NCBI RefSeq assembly: GCF_020524545.1
Contig: NZ_JAIVLG010000001.1
Location: 186,001-250,000, forward strand
Direction of reading: 5' to 3'
Length of the DNA: 64,000 nt
Source of the DNA: Microbacterium paraoxydans
Lineage (GTDB): Bacteria > Actinomycetota > Actinomycetes > Actinomycetales > Microbacteriaceae
The first letter of the stretch is position 1. Every line of letters starts with the position of its first letter. Below are positions 18,115 to 27,060 of this stretch, piece after piece. The position numbers were made by a program, and so were the translations under genes. The notes under the pieces are model-generated. The model was not told the origin of the DNA. It made no database searches and saw nothing but the letters and a program-made list of their open reading frames with translations.

Positions 18115-18710
18115 CGTTCATCGGGGACTCGATCACGGATGCCGGTCGCGACCGCGCCGACGCAGGTTCGTACGGAGACGGATACGTGTCGCTGCTCGCG
18201 CCGGAGCTGATCGCCGGCGGTGCCACCGTGCGCAACCTCGGTATCGCGGGCGACAGGGCGAGAGACCTCGCCGCGCGGTGGGAGTCGGAGCTGCTGCCGA
18301 CCGAGCCCGAGCTGCTCACGGTGTACGTGGGCGTCAACGACATGTGGCGCCGGTTCGACAGCGACGACCCCACGAGTGCCGGGGAGTTCGCCGCGACCCT
18401 CGGCCCCCTGATCGACCGGGTGGTCGAGGAGCACGGGCCGCGTCTGATCCTGATGGAGCCGTTCTTCCTGCCCGTCGACGAGGAGCAGCACGGGTGGCTC
18501 GACGACCTCGACGGCAAGCGCCGTGCGGTGCGGGCGCTCGCCTCAGCGCACGGGGCCGCGTTGGTGCCGCTGCACGAGGTGTTCACGGCGGCTGCCGCCG
18601 AGCATCCGGTCGCCGATCTGGCTCCGGACGGCGTGCACCCGACACCGCTCGGCTCCCGTCTGATCGCGGATGCCTGGCGCGCCGCCGCGTCCATTAGCGA
18701 TAGTCGATAA
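18105..18710 (+). CDS. SGNH/GDSL hydrolase (probable carbohydrate esterase)
   Basis: 201 residues, the normal size for one SGNH domain. All four blocks are visible: FIGDSIT with the nucleophile serine (residues 5-11), NLGIAGDRARDL for the glycine block, VGVNDMWRRF for the asparagine and DGVHPTPLG for the Asp/His pair near 185. No signal peptide is seen, so it is predicted cytoplasmic. Such enzymes commonly remove acetyl groups from sugars. It overlaps the beta-helix gene by 10 bp and precedes the GntR gene, so it probably deacetylates imported fragments of the same glycan. Confidence 0.92.
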   Translation: MRVTFIGDSITDAGRDRADAGSYGDGYVSLLAPELIAGGATVRNLGIAGDRARDLAARWESELLPTEPELLTVYVGVNDMWRRFDSDDPTSAGEFAATLGPLIDRVVEEHGPRLILMEPFFLPVDEEQHGWLDDLDGKRRAVRALASAHGAALVPLHEVFTAAAAEHPVADLAPDGVHPTPLGSRLIADAWRAAASISDSR

Positions 18711-18722
18711 TGGACGTAGACT
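18691..18722 (+). promoter_or_regulatory. Autoregulatory palindrome and leaderless promoter of the GntR gene
   Basis: A near-perfect 23-bp palindrome: arms CCATTAGCGA (18691-18700) and TCGATAATGG (18704-18713) around TAG, 9 of 10 pairs matching. A -10 box TAGACT (18717-18722) ends 7 bases before the ATG at 18730, which implies a leaderless message; the poor -35 (TTAGCG) falls inside the palindrome. A repressor bound here would block its own transcription. Confidence 0.65.
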
Positions 18723-18729
18723 AGTGGTC

Positions 18730-19380
18730 ATGACGGATGCTCTGGGCACGGCCGGGCTGCAGCGAGGACTGCTCTCGGATCAGATCTACGCGATGATCAA
18801 GGCGATGATCAAGGACTCGACGCTCGCCCCCGGCGAGCAGCTGGTCGAGTCGCAGCTCGCCAGGCAGCTGCAGGTCAGTCAGGCTCCCGTACGTGATGCC
18901 CTCAAGCGTCTCGCGCACGAGGGGCTCGTGTCGCACGTGCGTCATCAGGGCAACTTCGTGGCGAGTTACTCGGCCGAGGAGGCGGAGCAGGCCAAGGTCG
19001 CCCGGGTCGAACTCGAAGGCCTGGCCGGGCGCCTCGCGTGCGGGGCGCTTCCGGCCTATCGTCGCGCGGAGCTCGTGACGATGATCGCGCAGATGCACGA
19101 GGCAGCGGAGGTCGCGGATCTCGCGCGGTTCCGCGAGCTCGACTTCGCCTTCCACCGCGCCGTGATCGAGGCGAGCGGCAACACGTACCTCCCGCGCATG
19201 TGGGATCTGCTCGAGCCGAGCCTGCGGGTCATGCACGTGCTGGGTGACCCCACGTTCACCGGTGACTGGCACGAGGTCGCCGACTGGCATGAGGGGCTCC
19301 TCGATGTGCTCGACGCCGGTGATGCGGAGGCGGCATCCGCGCTGTTCCGACGCCACGCCGCCGGCACTCTCCTCGACTGA
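18730..19380 (+). CDS. GntR-family (FadR/FCD) transcriptional regulator
   Basis: 216 residues. The winged helix occupies residues 10-75 with the pattern LLSDQIYAMIKAMIKDSTL, then VSQAPVRDALKRLAHEGLV and HQGNFVASY. The C-terminal FCD domain (about 85-215) shows the metal/ligand residues in FRELDFAFHRAVIEASGN and the late HEGLLDVLDAGD. It should sense an organic acid or sugar acid. The ATG is 7 bases after a -10 box and has no ribosome site, so translation is probably leaderless. TCGATAAT words at its own promoter, at the beta-helix promoter and at the second binding-protein promoter suggest it controls the whole 14-27 kb locus. Confidence 0.9.
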   Translation: MTDALGTAGLQRGLLSDQIYAMIKAMIKDSTLAPGEQLVESQLARQLQVSQAPVRDALKRLAHEGLVSHVRHQGNFVASYSAEEAEQAKVARVELEGLAGRLACGALPAYRRAELVTMIAQMHEAAEVADLARFRELDFAFHRAVIEASGNTYLPRMWDLLEPSLRVMHVLGDPTFTGDWHEVADWHEGLLDVLDAGDAEAASALFRRHAAGTLLD

Positions 19381-19397
19381 GGGGTCTGGCTGAGCAC

Positions 19398-20207
19398 TCA
19401 GCCCGCGAAGGCGTAGAGGCGGTCGGCCGTGGCGGACCAGAACGCGCGGGCGGCGGCATCCGACAGCGCAGGCACCGCCGTGCGGGTCGCGGCCAGCACG
19501 GCGGCGTAGGTCGACGACTTCGTCGACATCGGCCAGTCGCTGCCGAACATCAGTCGTTCGGCGCCGAACACGTCGAACGCGGCACGCAGCACGCCCCGCG
19601 CGACATCGGACGGTCGTGCACCGAGGTCGAGACCGGAGACCTTTGCCGAGACTCCGGGCGCCGATGCGGCCTCGGCGAGAGCGTCCAGCCACGCGGCATC
19701 GGCCGCCCGCGCTCCCAGCCCGAGGTGGCAGACGACGATCGCGGTGTGCGGATGCCGTCGTGACAGCGTCGCGGCCGCGGGGAGCTGCTCCGGGCGGATC
19801 AGCAGTTCCAGGGTGCGCGAAGTCGTGCCCAGGTGATCGGCGAGGGCGTCGAGGCCGTCCACATCCGACAGATCCGCGGCGAACTGCGGCACCGCGGCAC
19901 GCACTCCGACGACCGCGGGAGTGAAGGCGACCGAGGTCGCCCCGCCCGCGTATCCCGGTGCGGGCGCATACTGCAGCACCGCGCGCCGCACGCGCGGGTC
20001 GGAGGCAGCGGTGGCCACGAGCATCCGTGCTTCCGCGACGGAGTCCGCGGCCTGCACCGCGATGGCCGACGTGACTCCGGCAGCGGCGAGCTCGATCCCC
20101 AGGTCGTCCGTACCGGCGCGCCGCGGCAGCCCGAGGTCGTCGCGGAACCACGGCAGCGGCACGGCATCCACATCCCACAGATGCACGTGCGCGTCGACGA
20201 TCCTCAC
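19398..20207 (-). CDS. Amidohydrolase-2 family sugar lactonase (fuconolactonase-like)
   Basis: 269 residues of the TIM-barrel metal-dependent hydrolase family COG3618. Marks are IVDAHVHLWD at the N terminus, IVVCHLGLG near 165, AKVSGL near 200 and the late FGSDWP near 235. Relatives open L-fucono-, L-rhamnono- or galactaro-lactones. The gene start is the GTG at 20207, which overlaps the stop of the aldo/keto reductase; the longer open frame adds only an Arg-rich leader. The dehydrogenase next door would supply the lactone, which makes a sugar to lactone to aldonate sequence likely. Convergent with the GntR gene, 17 bp apart. Confidence 0.87.
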   Translation of the reverse strand: MRIVDAHVHLWDVDAVPLPWFRDDLGLPRRAGTDDLGIELAAAGVTSAIAVQAADSVAEARMLVATAASDPRVRRAVLQYAPAPGYAGGATSVAFTPAVVGVRAAVPQFAADLSDVDGLDALADHLGTTSRTLELLIRPEQLPAAATLSRRHPHTAIVVCHLGLGARAADAAWLDALAEAASAPGVSAKVSGLDLGARPSDVARGVLRAAFDVFGAERLMFGSDWPMSTKSSTYAAVLAATRTAVPALSDAAARAFWSATADRLYAFAG

Positions 20208-21154
20208 CTTCCGAGCGTCTCCGCGTCGAGGTCGTCCCACAGCCCCGCGGGCAGCCGGGCGTCGAGGCCGTCGACGAAGGCGTCGACCTCCGCCGGGGTG
20301 CGGGCCCCGACCACCACGGCGTCGGCGCCGTGGCGGAGCGGGAACTGCACGGCGGCATCCGCGAGCCGCACCCCGTGGTCGGCGCAGATCCGCTGCAGTC
20401 GCAGAGCATGCTCGCGTACCTCGTCTGGTGCGGGCCTGTACTCGAAGAACGGGGAGCCTGTCGGATCCACCAGGATGCCGGAGTTGAACACCGCGGCGGC
20501 GAGCACGCCGATGCCGCGCGTCCTGGCGGTCGGCATCAGACGGTCGAGCGCCGTCCGGTCGAGGAGCGTGAGTCTTCCGGCCTCCATCACCACGTCGAGC
20601 GGGGCTTCGGCGACGTAGCGCTCAAGCGGATCGAGGCGTCCGAGGCCCACGCTGATGGCCCGCACCACGCCCTGCTCCCGGAGCTCGACGAGAGCGGGGA
20701 TCGAGATGTCGAGGGCGGTGGCGACGTCGAGCGGGTCGTGGAGGTGCAGCACGTCCACCCGGTCGACGTCGAGCCGTGCGAGGCTCCCCTCCAGGCTGCG
20801 CAGCACTCCGTCGCGGGACAGGTCCGCCACGGAGTCGTGGCCCCGTGCCGCGCCGCGCACCGGTATCCCGTCGGCGTCGACGACCACGCGACCCACCTTC
20901 GTCGCGATGACGTACTCGTCGCGGGAGAGGCCGCGCAGGGCGAGGCCGAGCTTGCGCTCGCTCTCGCCCGACCCGTACAGGGGCGCCGTGTCGAAGAAAC
21001 GCACGTCACGCGCCAGGGCGGCCTGCACGGTCGCGACCGCGTCGGCGTCGCTCACCGGAGTGAACAGGTTGCCGATCGGCGCGCATCCGAGGCCGGCGTC
21101 CGCCCGCGCGACGACCGAGGGACTCAGCGGACGGAGCTCTGGACGGAACGCCAT
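20204..21154 (-). CDS. Aldo/keto reductase, D-threo-aldose (L-fucose) 1-dehydrogenase-like
   Basis: 316 residues. The AKR fold is marked by LGCAPIGNLFTP, RFFDTAPLYGSGESERKLGLAL with the catalytic Asp/Tyr, the lysine in IATKVGRVV and the histidine in VDVLHLHDP. This layout matches the pyridoxal 4-dehydrogenase/D-threo-aldose 1-dehydrogenase branch, which oxidises L-fucose, D-arabinose and related aldoses to lactones with NAD(P). It overlaps the RraA-type gene by 31 bp if the ATG at 21154 is right; a shorter start is possible but none has a better ribosome site. It precedes the lactonase in the same operon. Confidence 0.87.
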   Translation of the reverse strand: MAFRPELRPLSPSVVARADAGLGCAPIGNLFTPVSDADAVATVQAALARDVRFFDTAPLYGSGESERKLGLALRGLSRDEYVIATKVGRVVVDADGIPVRGAARGHDSVADLSRDGVLRSLEGSLARLDVDRVDVLHLHDPLDVATALDISIPALVELREQGVVRAISVGLGRLDPLERYVAEAPLDVVMEAGRLTLLDRTALDRLMPTARTRGIGVLAAAVFNSGILVDPTGSPFFEYRPAPDEVREHALRLQRICADHGVRLADAAVQFPLRHGADAVVVGARTPAEVDAFVDGLDARLPAGLWDDLDAETLGR

Positions 21155-21906
21155 GCCTCGTACTCCTCGCGGCTGTCGGGGGTGAGGGGGTAGTAGTCGC
21201 TCAGCCGTGCGCCCTCGTCGAGGCGGGTACGGCTGAAGACCTCCCAGTCTTCGTGATCGCGGGCCGATTCGACGACTTTCGGTGCCATGGCGCGCGGCAC
21301 CACGACCGGGCCGTCGTCGTCGGCGACGACCAGGTCGCCCGGCATGCACAGTGCTCCGCCGACCGCCACCGGCACGTCGTACGCCCAGGGCACGAGCTCC
21401 GACTGCGACGCGTAGTGGGGCGTGGTGCCGGTGGACCAGACGGGGATGCCGAGCTCGCGGATGCGCCCTGCGTCGCGGATGCGCCCGTCGACCACGATGC
21501 CGGCACCGCCCTTGCGGGCGAAGTACCGAGCGAGGATGTCGCCGATGCAGCCGGAGAAGCGACTGCCGTACGCTTGGATCACGAGCACGTCGCCGGGCTG
21601 CACGGCCTCGAGCACATGCCAGAGCGCGGTGTGCCGCTCGGCGTACTCCTGCCCGACCCCCGAAGCCATGTCTTCGCGCTGCGGCATGAACTGCAGGGTG
21701 AGCGCCGATCCCACGACGCGCTGGCCGGCGCTCAGCGGCTGCGGGCCGTCGACGTAGCTGCGACGGATACCGAACTCGTGGAGTTTCGCGCAGGCCGTCG
21801 CGGAGGAGATCGCGTCGAAGGAGTCGAGTGTGTCGCGCGTGGGCCGGTCGTAGGCGGGACCGCGCACGGGAAGGGCGAAGTCGGGTCGGATCAGGTCGGC
21901 GCTCAT
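21124..21906 (-). CDS. RraA-family protein (4-hydroxy-4-methyl-2-oxoglutarate aldolase-like)
   Basis: 260 residues. The RraA/HMG-aldolase fold is visible: DAISSATACAKLHEF, the GSALTLQF strand, VQPGDVLVIQAYGSRFSGCIGDILA and the metal/substrate loop GIVVDGRIRDAGRIRELG with its conserved Arg-Asp. Class II aldolases of this group split 2-keto-3-deoxy or 4-hydroxy-2-keto acids to pyruvate. In this operon it could cleave the keto-deoxy sugar acid made after lactone opening, but no sugar-acid dehydratase is encoded in the window, so that step is missing. The ATG overlaps the stop of the upstream gene (ATGA). Confidence 0.85.
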   Translation of the reverse strand: MSADLIRPDFALPVRGPAYDRPTRDTLDSFDAISSATACAKLHEFGIRRSYVDGPQPLSAGQRVVGSALTLQFMPQREDMASGVGQEYAERHTALWHVLEAVQPGDVLVIQAYGSRFSGCIGDILARYFARKGGAGIVVDGRIRDAGRIRELGIPVWSTGTTPHYASQSELVPWAYDVPVAVGGALCMPGDLVVADDDGPVVVPRAMAPKVVESARDHEDWEVFSRTRLDEGARLSDYYPLTPDSREEYEAWRSVQSSVR

Positions 21907-23819
21907 GCGGCTCCTCCGGGGATGTGGTGGCGCGGCGAGCCGGTCGCGCACGCGATGGTCAGGTCGAGGTCGGCGATGTGGGCGGGTGGCAGCGTCACGA
22001 CGAGGTCGTCGTCGGTCTCGAAGGACCGCGTGACGCGGGGCCCTTCCGGTGCCGCGTAGGTGCCACTGGCTCCGGGCCATCCGCTGTCCTCTTCCGCTGT
22101 GGCGGCGACGCGGACGATCCGATCGAGCCCGAAGCGTCCGCCGCGCAGCCGCACGGTCCGCGTGTGCACAGCCGAAGTGTTCACGAGTTGCACGCCGATG
22201 CCGTCCGCGTCGAGGTGGTGCACGAGCGCGGCGACGTCAGGGGGGAGCCCCGGTCGCGCACGGTCGACGTCTTCGTAGCGCAGAGCGGTGAAGCCGAGGC
22301 CGCCGTTGTAGAGCACCTGGGGTGCCCCGGCGATCAGCTGCGTGAGCACCTCGGTCACGACGGGGTTCACCCGCTGCCAGAAGTGCAGGTGCGCCGAGTC
22401 GGGGTCACGGTCGTCGCCGAGCATCATGGCGGTGCGTCTGGCGACCTGCCCGAGTGCCATCTCCAGCGCCTCGACCGGGTACTCGGGCAGGTTGCCGCTG
22501 AGATACGAATACCATCCGGCCTCGTGTCCGGCTTCCTCCTTGTCGCGGAACGGAGCAATGAGGTCGGCGGATGCCGGGAGTCCGGCGATCGCGTCCTCCA
22601 GCCGTGCTGCATCGCCGGGAGATCGCGTCCACCACCACAGCCACATCGGCAGGTCGAGCTGCAGGGGGCCGAAATCGAACCAGCCGTCCGCGCCGTAGCG
22701 ATACGGCACGAGGCGTCCGGGCTCGGCCGCCGCGGCGCCGAGTCGTGCCATCCATCCGCCGCGCAGGCTGTAGGTCGAGTCGGCGACGCTCGCGGTCCGC
22801 CCCTCGGCGAGAACGGTGTCGAGCATCGTGCGCACGAGGTCGAGCGCGGCATCGTCGTTCGTGACGAGCGCCCTGTTGAGTGCTCCGATCAGCGCGCTCA
22901 TGCCGACCGAGTGCAGGCCGTGCGGCCACGCCCAGCCGTAGTGTCCGCCCCACCAGCGGCCGTCCTGCAGCGAGCCGACCGCGCCGTCAGGACCGACGTT
23001 GTCGGGCAGCAGCCCTCCGGCGGCACGCTCGCGCCAGCCGTCGACGTAGCGTTCGATCCAGGCGCTCGATGCGGAGTCTCCGTCGTACAGCCAGCGGTTC
23101 GCGGCGAGCGAGGTCGCGGCGAGGTTCACGGCGATGTCGCCGTCGGCACGGCGCTGCATCTCGTCCGCCATCCGTGTGGCGTTGCCGTCATCCGCGAGGT
23201 CGTCCCAGGTGCGGATGCCGTCGAGTCCGTGCAGCGGCAGGCCGTAGGGCCGCATCTCGGCGCGGTCGGCCGAGTACGGAGCGACCTGGTCGTCGAGGCC
23301 GATGCGCGCGCCGAGGGCGCCGTTGTGCGGGGCGCGCAGGATGTTGCGCTCGGCGTCGTAGTTGCCTTTCGCGGGGTCGACGAACAGGGCCGCGAAACGT
23401 GACGCCCTCTCGGCGAAGGCCGCGTCGGTCGGATCGGCCGCGCAGATGCCGGCGAGCAGCAGCAGGGATTCACCCTGGTGGAACCAGTCGTAGCCGTTGT
23501 CGTACTCGTCGGTCAGCATCCCGGCCTCGGTGAGCTGCACGGTGACGCCCTCCCAGTGCCGTTTGGCGTCGGCGAGCGCCTCGTCCGGTCCGCCCAGCGC
23601 ATAGAACGCCGGCCAGTTGAAGAAGGGCTCGTACAGGTCGTCGACGCCGTCGCGGTCGACGAACTCGGCCACTCCGCGCAGGCGTCCGTCGGGGAGCGTG
23701 TACCGGTCGCGGAAGACGCGTCGCGCCCCCTCGATCTCGGCGAACAGTCGCCGCTGGAGCACGGCCCAGGCCGGGATGCTCCGCAGCGGGGTCGTGATCG
23801 GGTGCTCGGACACGGTCAT
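21903..23819 (-). CDS. Unrecognised 638-residue protein, probable alpha/alpha-toroid enzyme
   Basis: I do not recognise a named enzyme. Residues 1-450 are helix-rich with many aromatic and acidic patches (LYEPFFNWPAFYALGG near 70, LTDEYDNGYDWFHQGESLLL near 105, GRWWGGHYGWAWPHGLH near 295), the pattern of an (alpha/alpha)6-barrel glycan-active enzyme or linalool-dehydratase-like toroid. The last 130 residues are beta-rich. There is no signal peptide or membrane segment, so it should work on imported sugar. It sits between the importer-2 permease and RraA-type genes with ATGA overlaps on both sides, so it is made with them. A glycoside hydrolase, uronate-acting hydrolase or epimerase are all possible. 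Confidence 0.7.
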   Translation of the reverse strand: MTVSEHPITTPLRSIPAWAVLQRRLFAEIEGARRVFRDRYTLPDGRLRGVAEFVDRDGVDDLYEPFFNWPAFYALGGPDEALADAKRHWEGVTVQLTEAGMLTDEYDNGYDWFHQGESLLLLAGICAADPTDAAFAERASRFAALFVDPAKGNYDAERNILRAPHNGALGARIGLDDQVAPYSADRAEMRPYGLPLHGLDGIRTWDDLADDGNATRMADEMQRRADGDIAVNLAATSLAANRWLYDGDSASSAWIERYVDGWRERAAGGLLPDNVGPDGAVGSLQDGRWWGGHYGWAWPHGLHSVGMSALIGALNRALVTNDDAALDLVRTMLDTVLAEGRTASVADSTYSLRGGWMARLGAAAAEPGRLVPYRYGADGWFDFGPLQLDLPMWLWWWTRSPGDAARLEDAIAGLPASADLIAPFRDKEEAGHEAGWYSYLSGNLPEYPVEALEMALGQVARRTAMMLGDDRDPDSAHLHFWQRVNPVVTEVLTQLIAGAPQVLYNGGLGFTALRYEDVDRARPGLPPDVAALVHHLDADGIGVQLVNTSAVHTRTVRLRGGRFGLDRIVRVAATAEEDSGWPGASGTYAAPEGPRVTRSFETDDDLVVTLPPAHIADLDLTIACATGSPRHHIPGGAA

Positions 23820-24670
23820 CCTTTCGTGGCTCCGGCGACGAGGCCGCCGATGATGTGACGCTGCATGATGATGAAGAACACCATCGCGGGAAGGACCGCG
23901 AGCAGAAGAGTCGGGAACACCTGCGTGTAGTCGGTGGAGAACTGCCCGACGGCCGCGTACACCCCGGTGGTCACGGTGTAGATGCCGGAGCTCGGGCCGA
24001 GGATGATCTGCGGGCTCACGAAGTCGTTCCACACGCCGATCGAGTTCAGCACCACGACCGTCGCGACGACGGGCTTCATGATAGGGAAGATGCAGGCCCA
24101 GAATGCGCGGATGGGGCCGGCGCCGTCCAGGGCCGCGGCCTCGTCGATGTCGCGAGGAACGCTGCGCAGGTATGCGGTGAACAGGAAGATCGTGACCGGC
24201 AGGGTGGCCGCTGTCTCGAACAGGATGAACCCGGGGATCGTGTTGATCAATCCCAGCACCCGGAGCACGAACACCACAGGGATGAGCGTCACCTGGCCGG
24301 GGATGAACAGCCCCGACACGAACAGCAGCAGGAGCCCGAGGTGCCACTTCGACCGTCCGCGGGCGATCACGTACGCGACGGGCGCGGCGAGGGCGATGCA
24401 GCACAGGTTCACCAGCACGACGAAGAGCAGGGTGATGCCGTAGGCCGCGATCACGTTGAACTTGCTGCTGGTGATCGCCGCCCACAGATAGTCGAACGTG
24501 AACATCTGCGGTGTGATCAGCAGCGGGTTCTCGATGATGTCGGCCTGCGGCTTGAAGGCGTTGATCAGCATCGTGTACATCGGGATCAGCATCGTGATCG
24601 CGACGACGGCGAGGACGATCCAGCGGATCGCGCTCACGACGACGGCTGGGCGGTCGCGGGTCTGCTTCAT
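23816..24670 (-). CDS. Sugar ABC transporter permease (MalG-type), importer 2
   Basis: 284 residues with six predicted helices starting IRWIVLAVVAITMLIPMYTML. The EAA loop DEAAALDGAGPIRAFWACIFP lies near residue 185 and the tail is HIIGGLVAGATKG, both characteristic. The ATG overlaps the stop of the MalF-type gene and its stop overlaps the next gene's ATG. Partner of the permease at 24670-25650 and the lipoprotein at 25750-27012; no ATPase is linked. Confidence 0.93.
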   Translation of the reverse strand: MKQTRDRPAVVVSAIRWIVLAVVAITMLIPMYTMLINAFKPQADIIENPLLITPQMFTFDYLWAAITSSKFNVIAAYGITLLFVVLVNLCCIALAAPVAYVIARGRSKWHLGLLLLFVSGLFIPGQVTLIPVVFVLRVLGLINTIPGFILFETAATLPVTIFLFTAYLRSVPRDIDEAAALDGAGPIRAFWACIFPIMKPVVATVVVLNSIGVWNDFVSPQIILGPSSGIYTVTTGVYAAVGQFSTDYTQVFPTLLLAVLPAMVFFIIMQRHIIGGLVAGATKG

Positions 24671-25650
24671 CAGTCGGTCGCCTTCTGCTCTGCCCGGCGT
24701 CGCACCAGCGTGACGGCGAGGCCGACGACTGCGGTGACGATGAGGAGGATCATGGATTGTGCTGCGCCGAAGCCGAGCGCCGAGTTCGCGAACGAGTCTT
24801 TGAGGATCTGGTAGACGATCGTCTGCGTCGACCCCGCCGGTCCGCCGTCCGTCAGCGACAGCACCACGTCATAGGCCTTGAGCAGCCCGACGAGGGTGAG
24901 CACCAGGTTCACGGTGAAGACCGGGGCGATCAGCGGCAGCGTGATCGAGCGGAACTGCTGCCAGCGCGACGCGCCGTCGACGGTCGCCGCCTCGTAGTAC
25001 TCGGCGGGAACCGACTTGATACCGGCGAGGAACAGGATCATGTTGAATCCGAAATGCGACCACACGATCGTGAAGATCACGCTCGCCTTCGCGAAGGTCG
25101 GGTCGGTGAGGAACGGCATCGACGGCAGGCCGATCGTCGACAGGAAGCCGTTGACTGCCCCGGTAGGGGACAGCATCGCGGACCACAGGAAGCCGATGAT
25201 GAGCGCGCTGATCACATAGGGGTAGAAGAAGATCGTGCGCAGGATCGTGTTCGAGCGCCCGGGGCCCGAGATGAGTGCGGCGATCGCGAGACCGATCGCG
25301 TTGCACAGGATCGTGCCGACCACGGCGATGATGCCGGTGAAGATCGCCGCCTGGATCGACCGCGGGCTGCGGAACGCCTTGGCGTAGTTCTCCCAGCCGA
25401 CGAAGGTGAAGTCGAGGCTGTAGCCGTTCCAGTCCGTGAAGCTGAGTACGGCCGCGAGGATCATCGGGATCACGAACATCGCCAGGAAGACGACCACGGC
25501 GGGCCCTCCCATGAGGATGCCGGGGATGCGGTTGCGCCATTCCCGCAGTGCGGTCCGGCGGCGGTCGGTGTGCGGCTGCATCGGGGTCGATGCTCCTGTC
25601 GATGCGGAGGGCGCCGTCGGGGGCGGCGCTGTCGTGGTCGGCGGTGTCAT
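24670..25650 (-). CDS. Sugar ABC transporter permease (MalF-type), importer 2
   Basis: 326 residues from the ATG at 25650. An alternative ATG at 25581, which has an AGGAG 11 bases upstream, would remove a Pro/Thr-rich leader and leave 303 residues, closer to the family norm. Six helices follow, starting GILMGGPAVVVFLAMFVIPMI. The EAA loop YEAATVDGASRWQQFRSITLP and the VVLSLTDGGPAGSTQTIVYQ segment fit sugar permeases. It lies 99 bp after the binding-protein gene on the minus strand. Confidence 0.9.
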   Translation of the reverse strand: MTPPTTTAPPPTAPSASTGASTPMQPHTDRRRTALREWRNRIPGILMGGPAVVVFLAMFVIPMILAAVLSFTDWNGYSLDFTFVGWENYAKAFRSPRSIQAAIFTGIIAVVGTILCNAIGLAIAALISGPGRSNTILRTIFFYPYVISALIIGFLWSAMLSPTGAVNGFLSTIGLPSMPFLTDPTFAKASVIFTIVWSHFGFNMILFLAGIKSVPAEYYEAATVDGASRWQQFRSITLPLIAPVFTVNLVLTLVGLLKAYDVVLSLTDGGPAGSTQTIVYQILKDSFANSALGFGAAQSMILLIVTAVVGLAVTLVRRRAEQKATD

Positions 25651-25749
25651 GGCTGGCGGCACTCTCGTTCTCGTGGCGCGGGGGAGGGGGTGGCGCTGCG
25701 GCGCCGGGGAGGTGTCCGGGACGATGCCGGTCCCGGACACCTCGGCAGG

Positions 25750-27012
25750 TCAGCCGGCGTTCGCGGCGAACCAGTCGTCCATCGACTGCAGCACCTGGTC
25801 TGCGGGTGCGCCGCCGATCAGGGCCTGCGTCTGCGTGTTGATCTCGCCCGGGTAGCCGTCGGGGAGTGTGCGCTCGCCGTAGCCGCCGCCGGTGGGCGTG
25901 TAGGCGGCAGCGGGCGTGTCGGCCACGATCTGCAGGAGCTCCTCGCCGAGCGCGGTCATCTCGTACTCGTAGCCGTCGCGGAAGTTGCCGTCGACGGCGA
26001 GCTGGTCGCTCACCGCTTTCTGATCGGTGGTGAGGAACTCGATGAGCATGGCCGCGGCATCCTGGTTCTTACTCGCCTTGAGGATCGAGTAGGGGCTCGC
26101 GATGTTGGCACCCATGGCCGGCTGCTGGTCGGCGTCGACGGCCGGAGCGCGGAACACGCCGATGTCAGCCGAAGCCTCCGCCTTGGCCTGGGTGCCGGCG
26201 AACCAGCTGCCCATCGGGTAGACGGCCGTCTTGCCCGAGAGGAAGGCCTGCTCGGCGTCGGGGTACTTGATGCCCAGGGAGTCGGTGGGGATGTAGCCCT
26301 CCGCGACCCAGTCGGCGTAGGTGTTCACCGCGTCGCCGTAGGTCTCGCTGAAGGTCACGTCGCCGGCCGAGATGTGGTGGAACCAGTCGGGGTCGTCGCT
26401 GATGATGGTCGGCAGCCCGAGTGCCTGGAGGGCGTGGCTGGTCATCCAGTCGCCGCCGGTCTGGATCGGAGTCCAGCCGGCGTCCTTCAGAGCTCCGAGC
26501 GCGTCGGTCAGCTCGTCGACGGTGGCGGGCAGCTCGGTGATGCCGGCTTCCTCGAACGCGGTCTTGTTGTAGAAGAACAGGCTCTGCAGCTGCACGCCGA
26601 TGCCGGCCATGTAGTTCTTGCCGTCGATCGAGTACTGGTCGGCGAGCGGGCCGGAGGATGCCCAGTCGTACTCCGAGAGGTCGACGAGCTCGGGGGCGAG
26701 CTTGGTAGTCGGGGCGATCGACTGCACCACGTCGGGGGCGTCGCCCGCGGCCAGCAGACGCGGAACGGCGGCCTCGACGCCCTCGGCGCCGGGGTTCTGG
26801 ATCACGACGTCGATCTCGGGGTTCGCCTCCTCGAAGGGGGCGACGAGGTCGTTCCAGAACTCCTCGGTGAGATTGGGGGTGACGTTGACGAGCATCCGGA
26901 CGGTGGTCTCCTCAGAGGAGCCGCCGTCGGCGGGAGCGGTGGAGCAGCCGGCGAGCACGAGCGCTGAGGCTGTGGCGACACCGGCGAGGGGGAGGATTCG
27001 GGCCTTGATCAT
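25750..27012 (-). CDS. Extracellular solute-binding lipoprotein of sugar ABC importer 2
   Basis: 420 residues. The signal MIKARILPLAGVATASA leads to the lipobox LVLAGC, so it is Sec-exported and lipid-anchored. The mature part fits the MalE-like family: FWNDLVAPFEEANPEIDVV, LLAAGDAPDVVQSIAP, LFFYNKTAFEEAGI and FLSGKTAVYPMGSWFAG. A GGAAAGGATC ribosome site lies just before the ATG. First gene of a seven-gene minus-strand operon that ends at the lactonase. Its promoter carries the AATCGATAATCG word shared with the GntR and beta-helix promoters, so it is probably induced with them. Confidence 0.93.
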   Translation of the reverse strand: MIKARILPLAGVATASALVLAGCSTAPADGGSSEETTVRMLVNVTPNLTEEFWNDLVAPFEEANPEIDVVIQNPGAEGVEAAVPRLLAAGDAPDVVQSIAPTTKLAPELVDLSEYDWASSGPLADQYSIDGKNYMAGIGVQLQSLFFYNKTAFEEAGITELPATVDELTDALGALKDAGWTPIQTGGDWMTSHALQALGLPTIISDDPDWFHHISAGDVTFSETYGDAVNTYADWVAEGYIPTDSLGIKYPDAEQAFLSGKTAVYPMGSWFAGTQAKAEASADIGVFRAPAVDADQQPAMGANIASPYSILKASKNQDAAAMLIEFLTTDQKAVSDQLAVDGNFRDGYEYEMTALGEELLQIVADTPAAAYTPTGGGYGERTLPDGYPGEINTQTQALIGGAPADQVLQSMDDWFAANAG

Positions 27013-27060
27013 CGTTGATCCTTTCCTGATGCATGAGGGAGGGCCGCTGGCGACTTTACA

